NCBI GenBank assembly: GCA_029213045.1
Contig: JARGPN010000004.1
Location: 43,349-107,348 of the forward strand
DNA length: 64,000 nt
Reading direction: 5' to 3'
Origin: Alcanivoracaceae bacterium
Lineage (GTDB): Bacteria > Pseudomonadota > Gammaproteobacteria > Pseudomonadales > Alcanivoracaceae
Positions within the stretch are counted from its first letter, which is position 1. The number at the start of each line of letters is the position of its first letter. The notes beneath the pieces are model-generated. The model saw only the letters and a program-made list of their open reading frames with translations. It searched no databases and was not told the origin of the DNA. A program made the translations under genes and the position numbers. This document shows positions 41,401 through 50,944 of the stretch, one piece after another.

Positions 41401-42767
41401 CAATAATGAACTCGACTTTTTTAGATCAAGATGTGGCTATTGATGTAGGCAATATCGATTCGGCGGTTGTTAGAGTGCAAATGCATAATTCCATTTATGC
41501 TGGTGCGTTGGCGTCCAACGCGTGCAGCACGGGCACAGGCACTTTTACTTCCAGTGACTACAACCTGTACGGCACGACAGACACTACGTGTATAAAAGGC
41601 CCTAATGACAATAGTCAGGCATACGCCGACATTCGCAGTGTTCTTTCTGCAGGTGTAGCAACCCCAGCAGCAGGAGAGGGCGATGAGTTTGTGCCGTCTC
41701 ACTATGCGGTGAATGACGCTGATCCCAATTCTATTTGGGTGTTAGATGTGGGCGATGGCACAACAAACGACTTAGCGGATGGTGCAACCTCGCCAACAAA
41801 ATGCCGGACTGTTGATACTCGAGGAGCTGCTCGAACCTCAGGAGGCCGTTGTGACATCGGAGCATTTGAATTTCAGGTTGCTACGGCTGTAGCGGACACA
41901 GGCTCAAATGCGGGTCGCGGTGGAAGCTTCGCTATTATAGATGTTCTTGAAAATGATCTTGTTGGTGAAAGCGGCTTTCTTGTTACTTACGCAATTGATT
42001 TGGACACCACCAACAACGGCGCTCAAAGCCCTAGCGAAGTTGACACAGGTAATGCTCCTGGGCCGTCAATCGTTACGCCGGATAAAGGTGCGGCAATCCG
42101 TTTAGTAGCAAAAGAAGATGTTCGTGATCCTCAGCAAGATTGTGGCGCCAACGTCGGTGCCAATGGTCCTGATGCACCAGCGGAGTGTGTGCTGCGTTAT
42201 GAAGCTCCGGTGTTTTCAAATTGCACAGATTTGAATGACTACTCTGATACTTTTGAGTACACGGTGGTTATTAATGATCAAGAAAATTTTACAGGTATTA
42301 ATAATGTCAAAGCGCTGAGCGGCGAAGTCACCGTGACCCTCATTAATGCGCCACCTGATGCTGATGACGTCACGAGAAAGTCGGAGCCGGGCAGAATAGA
42401 AATTCTGCCGTTTGATCCGGTTGACCCAGAAGGATTTTCCTCGATTACCGATTATGAGGTGACGCAAGCGCCGATTAACGCTAAGTACGAGATTGTGGAC
42501 CAAAAGAAAATATTTCTTGGTGTCGGCATCATAGTGAACGAGGCTGCGGGTACTGTGACTTATATCCCTGGCAGCAACCTTAGCCCGTTCGATGATCGAT
42601 TCCAGTTAAGCTATAAAGACGAATGTGGCGCAACAGGAAATACCACGTTTATCATCGATTATCCTCGTGAAGATGCGTCCGGTGATGTGCTAGGTGGTTC
42701 TATCTCCTTCGCATTTTCAACGTTTGGACTGCTGTTGGTTCTACGCCGCAAGCAGGTCAAAAAATAG
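38466..42767 (+). CDS. Large CSLREA-type surface protein made of two consecutive modules
   Basis: Signal peptide, VCTLREAVTAS (first CSLREA-like), repeated NGGAIF/NGGAF motifs, internal GSGTGTGSFSLFSGLLLLLAGLLRARGQR, then a signal-peptide-like stretch and QCTLREAINNATDS (second); ends GGSISFAFSTFGLLLVLRRKQVKK. Confidence 0.82.
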   Translation: MFLRHPFLVRAMFPAAFMLTLLSGNALATTYVIESTNDIVADDDVCTLREAVTASITLEASEDCEAGTGTDKIQLKEGLTYTLTQGELVVGGEIISELDINGDGDTTDAFLDDSARGGAGTQPLPLPLIPYTSGDPTKEKAPVAAVPGVDANTDGDFNDPGDTPPVLAEPGVDIDGDGAYDKTFIIVREYPERPINVSISFEVKPKDAFDKTIKENPTIVATNDARIFNVVTGSRISISNITLDGGVGTAGPAGNGGLILSEGSVVLVKRTQLINGVATNGGAIFIDAESASLSFDDVAFTNNTATANGGAFATSATYDGLVVGLNSYFEGNQAAQGGAIFLDGVDPLFGLENSTLYANGASGVDGGGAINFFAGSRGTTLNNVTIAGQAAGGGVSYGAEVGTVSDIISNSVIVGNVGGSCVGDSAAIAGAYGAYVVHQGGSCPIDVDGFVYVGPNPGDVISNNSGTADFSVLAYRDATTNLFVSCSQADGPTACIPIEFADAGWKGFVPSLVDSIGAADGVPTAFNSASPREATVDVCASKDQRQSDREDDCDAGAIELRAAKGALDEFTVVDGVSTLVDVLENDLGDTEVNCSLVPAADPCMVIDVQPIRGGAMVEIDVNNRPQIRYQSRVNFHGVDTFHYVLDKRAVSSLTYAGANVGAQVNMVVEPASGLTKSESIGNGSGTGTGSFSLFSGLLLLLAGLLRARGQRYLRVFVAIVLSAAASNSLFAEVITVNSLSDQATYGDGQCTLREAINNATDSAPLFSPDCASGATGRDTIELPDGVLTLTSELVVPTNTSLDIVGTGADVDANDATGTTIDGDNVTRLFLASSSLLLKNMTLRNGNAAGDDGGVILTSANLTLEGVLVSANTAANGGAIYLNYNTGLSRTLNIKRSQFTGNSAALDGGVLSMSGQRQKHTLLIDSSSFIGNSATGKGGALDVNLPPLGGSLNVLNSTFASNTAATGDAIDLTDVAAPVAIMNSTFLDQDVAIDVGNIDSAVVRVQMHNSIYAGALASNACSTGTGTFTSSDYNLYGTTDTTCIKGPNDNSQAYADIRSVLSAGVATPAAGEGDEFVPSHYAVNDADPNSIWVLDVGDGTTNDLADGATSPTKCRTVDTRGAARTSGGRCDIGAFEFQVATAVADTGSNAGRGGSFAIIDVLENDLVGESGFLVTYAIDLDTTNNGAQSPSEVDTGNAPGPSIVTPDKGAAIRLVAKEDVRDPQQDCGANVGANGPDAPAECVLRYEAPVFSNCTDLNDYSDTFEYTVVINDQENFTGINNVKALSGEVTVTLINAPPDADDVTRKSEPGRIEILPFDPVDPEGFSSITDYEVTQAPINAKYEIVDQKKIFLGVGIIVNEAAGTVTYIPGSNLSPFDDRFQLSYKDECGATGNTTFIIDYPREDASGDVLGGSISFAFSTFGLLLVLRRKQVKK

Positions 42768-42798
42768 CATCAATGCGGAAAACACTGATGTATTTAAA

Positions 42799-42824
42799 GA
42801 ACGGGCTTAAATGCCCGTTTTTTT
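42799..42824 (+). terminator. Rho-independent terminator after the CSLREA ORF
   Basis: ACGGGC-ttaaat-GCCCGTttttttt. Confidence 0.88.
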
Positions 42825-42915
42825 ATGCGCCATAGAAGCCGGTGAAGGCTTTTAGTCTGGTCCCTTGCGTCGCATACTTTCCGATATTGTTAAAATATCT
42901 TTTGAAGGTGTGTGC

Positions 42916-44313
42916 ATGGAAATTTCCGGAGGGTGGGATTTAGTCATTCTAGGCAGCGGCCCAGGCGGGGAAGCCGCTGCGATGCGAGCGATTAAAGGTG
43001 GTTTGAAAGTCGCAATGATTGATCGCGAGGCGGGTATCGGCGGCAGCTGTACACACCTAGGCACAATTCCATCAAAGGCGTTGCGCCACCAAGTTAGGCA
43101 GTTGGTCCGTCATTATAAAAACCCGCTGCTGCACGGCATCATTGAAGCGCCTCGGGTGCAGTGGCAGCAATTGATTGCCCGTTGCCAAGATGTTGTGACG
43201 TCGCAGGTCGGGGTTCGTATCGGTCATTACCAACGTAATCGAGTGCGGGTTTTCCCAGGTCACGGACGTTTAGATGGACTTGGGCGAGTCATGGTTGACG
43301 GTGAGGATGGCCGCCAACATTTGTTAGAAACAAAAAATGTGCTGATCGCCACCGGCTCAAGCCCTTATCACCCTCACGATGTGGATTTCTCCCATCCGCG
43401 TATTTACGACAGTGATTCTCTGCTGTCCATGCAGCATACACCTCGTCACTTAGTCATTTATGGCGCCGGCGTTATCGGTTGCGAGTACGCATCAATATTT
43501 GCGGGCCTCGGCTTGCGCGTTGATCTCGTGAATACACGCGAGCATTTGCTGGATTTCCTCGATACTGAAATTACTGACGCTCTTAGTTACCACTTGCGTG
43601 AGCAGGGCGCGACGATTCGTCATAGTGAATCCTACAAAGAAGTCGTGGCGGACGATGATGGCGTTAACCTTGTGCTGGCTTCTGGCAAAACCATTCGCGC
43701 AGATGCGCTGCTCTGGTCGAATGGCCGCTCCGGCAACACAAAAAATATTGGACTCGACACCGTCGGTTTAGAGCCCGATGGCCGTGGTTTGCTCGCCGTA
43801 GATGAAACCTATCAAACTTCGGTGCCAGGTGTTTATGCGGTTGGCGATGTCATCGGCTGGCCGGCCTTGGCCAGTGCCGCCTATGACCAAGGGCGTTTTT
43901 GCGCGGGCGGACTTTGTGGTGAAAAGCGTAAGCAAGTTACCGATGTGCCGACGGGAATTTATACCATTCCGGGCATCAGTTCCGTCGGCGCATCTGAACA
44001 TGAGCTGACGGAACAAAAAGTACCTTATGAAGTTGGTCAGGCGTTTTTCCGAAACCTCGCCCGCGCGCAGATCACCGGCGAGCAAGTTGGCATGCTCAAG
44101 ATTTTATTTCATCGCGATACCCGCGCGATTCTCGGTATTCATTGTTTTGGTTATCAGGCCACAGAAATTGTGCACGTTGGCCAAGCTATTTTGCGCCAGC
44201 CGCCGCCGAATAATACGATCGATTATTTTGTCGAAACCACATTTAACTATCCGACCATGGCTGAGGCGTATCGGATGGCCGCAATTAATGGCATGAACAG
44301 GATAAGTCGATGA
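42916..44313 (+). CDS. sthA: Si-specific NAD(P)+ transhydrogenase (soluble)
   Basis: [39 protein letters not shown] (single Cys as in SthA), [34 protein letters not shown]. Start chosen at MEISGGWD. Confidence 0.92.
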   Translation: MEISGGWDLVILGSGPGGEAAAMRAIKGGLKVAMIDREAGIGGSCTHLGTIPSKALRHQVRQLVRHYKNPLLHGIIEAPRVQWQQLIARCQDVVTSQVGVRIGHYQRNRVRVFPGHGRLDGLGRVMVDGEDGRQHLLETKNVLIATGSSPYHPHDVDFSHPRIYDSDSLLSMQHTPRHLVIYGAGVIGCEYASIFAGLGLRVDLVNTREHLLDFLDTEITDALSYHLREQGATIRHSESYKEVVADDDGVNLVLASGKTIRADALLWSNGRSGNTKNIGLDTVGLEPDGRGLLAVDETYQTSVPGVYAVGDVIGWPALASAAYDQGRFCAGGLCGEKRKQVTDVPTGIYTIPGISSVGASEHELTEQKVPYEVGQAFFRNLARAQITGEQVGMLKILFHRDTRAILGIHCFGYQATEIVHVGQAILRQPPPNNTIDYFVETTFNYPTMAEAYRMAAINGMNRISR

Positions 44314-45362
44314 GCGTGCGCACACAGGTTCAGGATTATTATGCGGAAGTATTGAGCAGCAACGCGGATTTACAAACTAGCGCGTGTTGCACTGACGCCA
44401 GCATGCCCGAGTGGTTGAAGCCAGTTCTCGCTAAAATCCATCCCGAAGTGAGTGAAAAATATTACGGCTGCGGGTTGATCGCGCCTCAGGCGCTAACGGG
44501 TGCGAGCATTCTTGATCTAGGTAGCGGCAGCGGCCACGACGTTTATGCGTTATCCGCATTGGTGGGTGAGCAGGGCTCTGTCGTAGGCGTTGATATGACG
44601 GATGCGCAGCTCGACGTGGCGCAACGACACCGTGAGTTTCACGCCCAGCAGTACGGCTATCGCGAATCCAACGTATCGTTTTTGAACGGTTATCTCGAAG
44701 AGCTGGAAACACTTCCATTGCAAGATAGCAGTTTTGATGTAGTGGTCAGCAATTGCGTGATTAACCTTTGCCAAGACAAAGGCAAGGTGTTGAAAGACGT
44801 TTGGCGTTTACTGCGCGAGGGCGGTGAGTTTTATTTTTCTGACGTCTATGCCGACAGACGTTTGCCACAAGCAGTACAAGATGACCCCGTGTTATACGGC
44901 GAATGTTTAGGCGGCGCCTTGTACTGGAAAGACTTTCTGCGGCTTGCTCAGGCGGCGGGTTTTATCGATGCGCGTCTAGTGACTAGTCGTCCTTTAGAGG
45001 TGAATAACCCACAGCTGCAAACTCGACTAGGTGACGCCAAATTTTGGTCAGCGACGTGGCGACTATTTAAATTGCCCGCCTTAGAGGATGCCTGCGAAGA
45101 TTATGGTCAAGCCGTCATTTATCGCGGCACGATCGAGCATTACCCCAATGCATTTTCGTTAGACGGCCATCACTATATGGAAACGGGTAAGGTGTTTCCT
45201 GTGTGCGGCAATACGTGGCGAATGCTGCAAGACACTCGTTTCGCAGAGCACTTTGAATTTATCGGCGATTTCGCTCGGCATTTCGGCATTTTTGTCGGAT
45301 GCGGCGTTGACGTGCCGTTTGTAGAAAGTGCTGATGCTTCTTCGGCAGGCGCGTGCTGTTAA
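44310..45362 (+). CDS. arsM: Arsenite S-adenosylmethionine methyltransferase (ArsM-like)
   Basis: SAM motif [16 protein letters not shown]; cysteines at ArsM-like positions SNCVINL and [24 protein letters not shown]-terminal ACC and C-terminal ACC; overlaps the sthA stop. Confidence 0.88.
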   Translation: MSVRTQVQDYYAEVLSSNADLQTSACCTDASMPEWLKPVLAKIHPEVSEKYYGCGLIAPQALTGASILDLGSGSGHDVYALSALVGEQGSVVGVDMTDAQLDVAQRHREFHAQQYGYRESNVSFLNGYLEELETLPLQDSSFDVVVSNCVINLCQDKGKVLKDVWRLLREGGEFYFSDVYADRRLPQAVQDDPVLYGECLGGALYWKDFLRLAQAAGFIDARLVTSRPLEVNNPQLQTRLGDAKFWSATWRLFKLPALEDACEDYGQAVIYRGTIEHYPNAFSLDGHHYMETGKVFPVCGNTWRMLQDTRFAEHFEFIGDFARHFGIFVGCGVDVPFVESADASSAGACC

Positions 45363-45370
45363 GCACGCGC
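45349..45370. repeat. Perfect 9-bp hairpin spanning the arsM stop codon
   Basis: GCGCGTGCT-gtta-AGCACGCGC; convergent with the smr gene. Confidence 0.8.
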
Positions 45371-45405
45371 AGGTGTGCAGCCATGCAGCCATGTAGATAG
45401 AAGTC

Positions 45406-45987
45406 TTAGGAGCCCCGAGAAAAATTCTCACGGTTTTGCTGGCGTGCCTCACCTGATTTACGCACCAAAACGTATGTCGCGCCTGTGCCCCCGTGGCGCG
45501 CTTGCGCGCTGTGCCATGCCAGCACTAAGTCGCTTTCTTTCAGCCAATGCATAACATAACTTTTCATCAGGCCTGGGGTGTCACTGTGAATGCCTTTGCC
45601 GTGGGTAATCAGTACAGTGCGTTGATTTCCGCTTACCGCAATTTTTAAAAACTTCTGCACAAGGTCGCGGGCATCGCGCAATTTTATTCTGTGCAAATCC
45701 AACTTCGCCGCAGCTTCATATTTGCCTAGTCGGAGTTTTCGATACACGCCTTCCTGCACACCATTTTTCCGATGGCCAACGATATCGAGCGGCCCGACCT
45801 GTTCGACTGCATCAGGAAAAGACAGCGGGTTGGTGTCGCCGTTTAAGCCCATGGCGGCGACACGGCGTCGCTCAATACCGGGCATGCTTTCCTGCTTCTT
45901 AGTCAGCACGGGGGCGTCGTTGCTGGCAGGAAGCGGAACTACGTCACGCATTTCCTCGAGAAACAGGTCTTTATCTTTATGCGTCAC
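45406..45987 (-). CDS. Smr domain protein (SmrA/YdaL-like endonuclease)
   Basis: KLDLHRIKLRDARDLVQKFLKIAVSGNQRTVLITHGKGIHSDTPGLMKSYVMHWL, RHGGTGATYVLVRK. Confidence 0.92.
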   Translation of the reverse strand: MTHKDKDLFLEEMRDVVPLPASNDAPVLTKKQESMPGIERRRVAAMGLNGDTNPLSFPDAVEQVGPLDIVGHRKNGVQEGVYRKLRLGKYEAAAKLDLHRIKLRDARDLVQKFLKIAVSGNQRTVLITHGKGIHSDTPGLMKSYVMHWLKESDLVLAWHSAQARHGGTGATYVLVRKSGEARQQNRENFSRGS

Positions 45988-46116
45988 CGGCTTTCTCCAA
46001 CCTTTGTCTTATTGCATGGTAACCCACGCGGCGGGACACTGTTGAGAGGCGCTTGGGCTTTTTAAGCGTCTAGGGTGGTTGTGGCATCTCATGTGGCACC
46101 TTAATCGGAGAACCCC

Positions 46117-46464
46117 ATGCTCCAGCGTTTGCACCGAGATCGATTGAACCTAAATGTTCCTGTCTGCCTGCCGTTCGGCGGTAACATCCTTGGACGTGTG
46201 TCTGATATTTCTCTTGGCGGATTCTGTTTGTCCGGCTCCGGGTTGCAGCCCCCAACTGATGTAGATCAGGTGTTGCTGCTGCTTCCGTGGGAAATGAACG
46301 GGATCCGGCGTATTGAGCTCGCCGTAGAACAGCGATGGGTGGCACCATCTCGCGGCGGGCGTTGGCATGTGGGCTATCGGATTATTGGTTGCCCAAGTGT
46401 CGACCTTGTGGCGCTGAATCATCTTTCCAGCAGTTTTTCGTCGCGCTATCGTCAGCACGCCTGA
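46117..46464 (+). CDS. PilZ-domain-like protein
   Basis: RDRLNLNVPVCL...GRVSDISLGGFCL (R...DISxGG). Confidence 0.75.
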   Translation: MLQRLHRDRLNLNVPVCLPFGGNILGRVSDISLGGFCLSGSGLQPPTDVDQVLLLLPWEMNGIRRIELAVEQRWVAPSRGGRWHVGYRIIGCPSVDLVALNHLSSSFSSRYRQHA

Positions 46465-46579
46465 AGGCTATTTTCTCTGCGTCTTGCTGGCTCTGTCTGA
46501 AATTTTAACGGCCGCGTGACCTGCCTGAGCAGCGTGTTATCCTCTGTTCGCGAAGGATGATAACAACAAGGATGCAGGC

Positions 46580-48016
46580 ATGAGCTGGCAGCAGCTGTGG
46601 AGCGCCGCTTTAGAGCAATTCGTATATTACTGGCCCGCTATCGTAGCGTTTACCAGCGTCATGTTGGCGTCGCTTGCTACTCTCCATTTGGTTTTCAATA
46701 AACGCGATCCTCGCGCGGCGGCGGCGTGGACAGGCTTGGTGTGGCTTGTTCCTTTCATAGGCGTGGCCCTGTATTTGTTGCTTGGCATCAATCGTATCCG
46801 CCGTCGAGCCCGGCAGCTCACTGGCGGCGACCATGAAAGCATTACCGGATGGCGCGCAGCCGCCGAACCCACTCCCGCGTCCGCTAACCTTCATTCGTTA
46901 TCGCTTCTCGTTGGCGAAGTCACTGGGTTGCCTCTAACAGGCGGCAACGCTATCAAGCCTTTCGACAGCACCACTGCGCTTAGCGAAATGGTGAACGCCA
47001 TAAATGGCGCACGCGAGAGTATTTATTTATCCACTTATCTTTTTGGCAACGATCTCGTAGGCAAGATGTTTGTTGAAGCATTGCGCGCAGCGCGAGAGCG
47101 CGGCGTGCGCGTGCGCGTGCTAATCGATGGCGTTGGCTCCCTATATTCGTTCCCAACCGTATTGGGGCAATTACGCCGCGCGCAGGTACCGGTTGCACGG
47201 TTTTTGTATTCTCTAGCGCCATGGCGCATGCCCTATTTAAACCTGCGCAATCACCGCAAGCTGCTGATCATTGATCAGCGCGACGGCTTTACCGGCGGCA
47301 TGAATATTATCGGCAGCTATCTGGGCGGCTCACCGGCCGCGCACGATATTCATTTTCGATTCGCAGGGCCGGTCGTTAGCCATCTATTGCGCGGCTTTGT
47401 GTCTGATTGGCAGTTCGCTACTGGCGAAGTGCTCGATCATAGCTACCGTGGTGTCGCCGTGGTCGGGGAAGTAATGTCGCGAGGTGTTAGCACAGGCCCG
47501 GATGCCGATTTCGAAAAACGTCGGTTGATTTTGCTTGCGGCGATTGGTCGCGCAGAGCGTGAGATTCGAATCGTGACACCGTATTTTGTGCCAGATCAGT
47601 CGATTATGACCGCACTAAATATTGCACGTTTGCGAGGCGTGCACGTGCAAATCGTGCTGCCAGAACGCAATAATTTGCGCTTCGTTCAGTGGGCCTCTAT
47701 GCACTTAATGCGCTGGGCGCTAACGGACGGCTTTGATATCCGGCTTACGGTGCCACCGTTTGATCACAGCAAGATCATGACCATCGATAACGCTTGGTCA
47801 ATGCTGGGCTCAGGGAACTGGGATGCACGCAGTCTACGCTTGAACTTTGAGTTCGATGTGGAGTGCTACTGCGAAAAATTTGCGACGCAGCTCAATGCAC
47901 AAATAGATAGGCGGTTGCAGTTGTCTCAGCGCTTTGATCATGCCTTTATCAGTGCATTCCCATGGTGGAAGCGCGTACGCAACGCGTTAGCGTATTTGTT
48001 AGAGCCGTATCTTTAA
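46580..48016 (+). CDS. cls: Cardiolipin synthase
   Basis: Two PLD HKD motifs: LNLRNHRKLLIIDQRDGFTGGMNI and PPFDHSKIMTIDNAWSMLGSGNWDARSLRLNFE. Confidence 0.95.
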   Translation: MSWQQLWSAALEQFVYYWPAIVAFTSVMLASLATLHLVFNKRDPRAAAAWTGLVWLVPFIGVALYLLLGINRIRRRARQLTGGDHESITGWRAAAEPTPASANLHSLSLLVGEVTGLPLTGGNAIKPFDSTTALSEMVNAINGARESIYLSTYLFGNDLVGKMFVEALRAARERGVRVRVLIDGVGSLYSFPTVLGQLRRAQVPVARFLYSLAPWRMPYLNLRNHRKLLIIDQRDGFTGGMNIIGSYLGGSPAAHDIHFRFAGPVVSHLLRGFVSDWQFATGEVLDHSYRGVAVVGEVMSRGVSTGPDADFEKRRLILLAAIGRAEREIRIVTPYFVPDQSIMTALNIARLRGVHVQIVLPERNNLRFVQWASMHLMRWALTDGFDIRLTVPPFDHSKIMTIDNAWSMLGSGNWDARSLRLNFEFDVECYCEKFATQLNAQIDRRLQLSQRFDHAFISAFPWWKRVRNALAYLLEPYL

Positions 48017-48092
48017 TATCCAACGCTTAATTCTATATAAAAAGCGCTAAAAAAATAAAACATAACAGTAATTAGGTGCGCAAAATCACGTT

Positions 48093-48917
48093 ATGAAAAA
48101 GGGTTCAGCCATGAGTATTTGGAGTATTCCAAATCGCTTTAGTGTCGGTTTGTTTGCAGTTTTTGCCGCACTGTCGGCGGGGGTTATAGCGCAGCCGGCC
48201 AATGAAAATAGTGCGTCGATAGGCTCGCTGCCGCAGTCTAGCGCGGTAAGCAAAGAGAGGAGCTGGAAGCTGATTACCGATCGTGATGGTATTCAGGTTT
48301 ATCGCGCGCACACCGACGACTCACCCATTAAAACCTTTCGCGGTGAGGCGGATATTTCGCTAGAGGATTTCCGAAGTCTTGGCACCATCATGGACGACTA
48401 TGATTTCGTCGCTGAGTGGATGCATATGATCTCGGAGATTAAGGGCGTGTCGCGTCCTTCTCCTTTTGATCGAACAGTCTGGCTGAGTACGCGATTGCCG
48501 TGGCCGGTAAAAGATCGTGACTCGATACTGCACGTCAGTCTTGAGCAGGATCCAAATACCTTCGCATTACGTATGCCTTTTGAAAATGTTTCGGCCAAAG
48601 GCACCGAAAAAGAGGGCTATGTGCGCATTCCGAGAATGGAAGGCTATCTTGAGTTCGTACCAATTGAGCCAGGTCGGATTCACCTCACCATTGAAGTTAT
48701 TTTAGATCCCGGTGGATATTTGCCTGCATGGTTGGCGAATCTAATTTTGCGTGATATTCCGTATTTTTCACTCAAACGGTTTCGTGCGGTAGCTAACACA
48801 GAGCGCTATCAGGGCATTGATCTAGGCTATTACCAGATTCCGCCAAATTGGCCAGGCGCGCAGCCTGTCGCCATAAGTACATCGGCTAGCAACGCCCCGT
48901 CAGCACCAAACAGGTAA
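48093..48917 (+). CDS. START domain-containing protein
   Basis: WKLITDRDGIQVYRAHTDDSPIKTFRGEADI, LPWPVKDRDSILHVSL, GYLPAWLANLILRDIPYFSLKRFRAV. Confidence 0.85.
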   Translation: MKKGSAMSIWSIPNRFSVGLFAVFAALSAGVIAQPANENSASIGSLPQSSAVSKERSWKLITDRDGIQVYRAHTDDSPIKTFRGEADISLEDFRSLGTIMDDYDFVAEWMHMISEIKGVSRPSPFDRTVWLSTRLPWPVKDRDSILHVSLEQDPNTFALRMPFENVSAKGTEKEGYVRIPRMEGYLEFVPIEPGRIHLTIEVILDPGGYLPAWLANLILRDIPYFSLKRFRAVANTERYQGIDLGYYQIPPNWPGAQPVAISTSASNAPSAPNR

Positions 48918-48975
48918 TCTGAAGCGCCACATTCGGCGATGGTCTTGTGGCGCGGTGAGGGTGATGTAAAGAGAC

Positions 48976-49052
48976 TGGCGTCCCCGGCAGGAGTCGAACC
49001 TGCGACCTTCCCCTTAGGAGGGGGACGCTCTATCCAGCTGAGCTACGGAGAC
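48976..49052 (-). tRNA. tRNA-Arg (anticodon CCT)
   Basis: Reverse complement GTCTCCGTAGCTCAGCTGGATAGAGCGTCCCCCTCCTAAGGGGAAGGTCGCAGGTTCGACTCCTGCCGGGGACGCCA; full cloverleaf, loop CTCCTAA, encoded CCA. Confidence 0.97.
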
Positions 49053-49286
49053 GTGTGGGCGCATTATACCCACGTAGAAACATTTGTCAGTTGCTGGGGC
49101 CGAACGTCCGCATTCCTTTTCACCTGATCTTGCCCTCGGCTCTGTAACATTGAGGGCCACTAGACATCGGACTACCATAAGTGAAAGCGCAGCTTCATCA
49201 GCTAGACAAATGGCGTACCACTGAGCGCTATGCGCGCGTTTTCATCAGTTTGTAAATCACGTCATTGAGAAAAAGGGATTCACTGC

Positions 49287-50261
49287 ATGCGCGACTCAAG
49301 AGCGCTACTGATTAAATCATCCACCGACTTTCCGCCGGTGAATCGTGCGAAGAGCGAGATTTTGCAGGTTAACTTAGGTTATTTGTGCAATCTGTCGTGC
49401 GTTCACTGTCATGTAAATGCCGGGCCAACGCGCACCGAAATGATGGACGACGAAACCCTGTCGATTTTGCTGGAAATTATTGAAACAGGCGCATTTCGTA
49501 CACTTGATCTCACCGGTGGCGCACCAGAAATGCACCCCGCGTTTTCAAAACTCGTTCTAGCCGCCCGCGCAAAGAACATGGAAGTTATTGATCGCTGCAA
49601 TCTCACCATTTTGCTTGAACCTGGCTACGAGGACATGGCTGCTTTCCTTGCCGCCAATAAAGTGCGGGTTGTTGCCTCGTTGCCGTGCTACCTAGAAGAA
49701 AACGTCGATAAGCAGCGTGGCAAAGGTGTGTACCATTCCAGCATTGACGCCATTAGAAAACTTAATGCGCTAGGTTACGGATACGAAAACTCAGCGTCCG
49801 CTGGTCTTATTTTAGACCTCGTCTATAACCCAGTGGGTGCACATCTTCCTCCGCCGCAGCAGTCATTGCAGCAAGATTACAAACGTGAATTAGCTGAGCG
49901 ATTCGATATCCACTTTAATCAGCTGCTAACTATCACCAATATGCCGATTAGCCGATTTGGTGCGGTGCTGCTTTCCCAGGGTGACTTTGAACCCTATATG
50001 GCGCTGTTGCGTGAGAACTTTAATGCGCAAACATTGCCGTCTTTAATGTGCCGAAATACCATCAGCGTCGATTACCGTGGCCGTTTATACGACTGCGACT
50101 TTAATCAGATGCTTGCTTTTCCGATGAAAAAGACAGGGCGAGAACTACATCTTCGCGATCTGCTAGAAACGAATATTGAAGGCATTCCCGTCGCTATCGC
50201 CGACCATTGTTTTGGTTGTACCGCAGGTGCGGGGAGTAGCTGCGGCGGCGCATTGAATTGA
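49287..50261 (+). CDS. arsS: Arsenosugar biosynthesis radical SAM protein ArsS-like
   Basis: Radical SAM CNLSCVHC; LDLTGGAPEMHP; C-terminus ADHCFGCTAGAGSSCGGALN. Confidence 0.93.
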   Translation: MRDSRALLIKSSTDFPPVNRAKSEILQVNLGYLCNLSCVHCHVNAGPTRTEMMDDETLSILLEIIETGAFRTLDLTGGAPEMHPAFSKLVLAARAKNMEVIDRCNLTILLEPGYEDMAAFLAANKVRVVASLPCYLEENVDKQRGKGVYHSSIDAIRKLNALGYGYENSASAGLILDLVYNPVGAHLPPPQQSLQQDYKRELAERFDIHFNQLLTITNMPISRFGAVLLSQGDFEPYMALLRENFNAQTLPSLMCRNTISVDYRGRLYDCDFNQMLAFPMKKTGRELHLRDLLETNIEGIPVAIADHCFGCTAGAGSSCGGALN

Positions 50262-50944
50262 GCTGTGTTCTTTCAATCATTATTCCGGTGCTGAATGATG
50301 CGGTTGCGTTAGAGCGTTTGTGCACGGCGCTGACGCCAGTGAAAAATGCGCAGTGGGAAATTATTGTTGTCGACGGTGGCAGCATAGATGACTCGGTGAG
50401 CGTCGCAGCCAGTTTCGCGCATCAGGTTATTTCCGCTACGCCCGGACGTGCGCGGCAAATGCAAGCTGGCGCTGACGTGGCCAGTGGAGACGTTCTTTGG
50501 TTTGTCCATGCTGACTCAGGTATCCCATTGAACTTGCTGAGCGAAATTCTGCTACATGCTCGGCAGCACAGCTGGGGCCGCTGCGACGTTACATTAGATG
50601 GCGCACACCCAATGTTTCGCATTATCGAATGGTTTATGAATCATCGCGCTAGATTTACCGGCATTTGCACTGGCGATCAGGGCATCTTTGTACGACGTGA
50701 CGTACTGTTAAATATCGGCGGCTTCGCCGACATTCCACTGATGGAAGACATAGACCTTTCTGAGCGCCTAAAGAAAATCGCGGCGCCGTTTGTACCGCAG
50801 TCTAGGATTATAGCCAGCAGCCGTCGATGGAATGAGCACGGCATAGCACGCACCATTTTTTTAATGTGGTATATCAGACTTCGTTTCTTTTTAGGCGCAA
50901 CGCCTGAGTCTTTGCACTCAGTGTATTACCGGAAATCACATTGA
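50258..50944 (+). CDS. Glycosyltransferase family 2, arsenosugar-associated (TIGR04283-like)
   Basis: LSIIIPVLNDA, IIVVDGGSIDDSVSVA, GRARQMQAGADVASGDVLWFVHADS; overlaps the arsS stop. Confidence 0.88.
   Translation: MSCVLSIIIPVLNDAVALERLCTALTPVKNAQWEIIVVDGGSIDDSVSVAASFAHQVISATPGRARQMQAGADVASGDVLWFVHADSGIPLNLLSEILLHARQHSWGRCDVTLDGAHPMFRIIEWFMNHRARFTGICTGDQGIFVRRDVLLNIGGFADIPLMEDIDLSERLKKIAAPFVPQSRIIASSRRWNEHGIARTIFLMWYIRLRFFLGATPESLHSVYYRKSH

Noticed and set aside
48939-49127. 62-aa ORF over the tRNA-Arg region
   Set aside because: It is translated tRNA antisense sequence, a common spurious ORF.
48976-49287. tRNA-Arg as an integration site for an arsenosugar island
   Set aside because: The tRNA 3' end faces away from arsS; no integrase, attachment repeat or mobility gene was seen.
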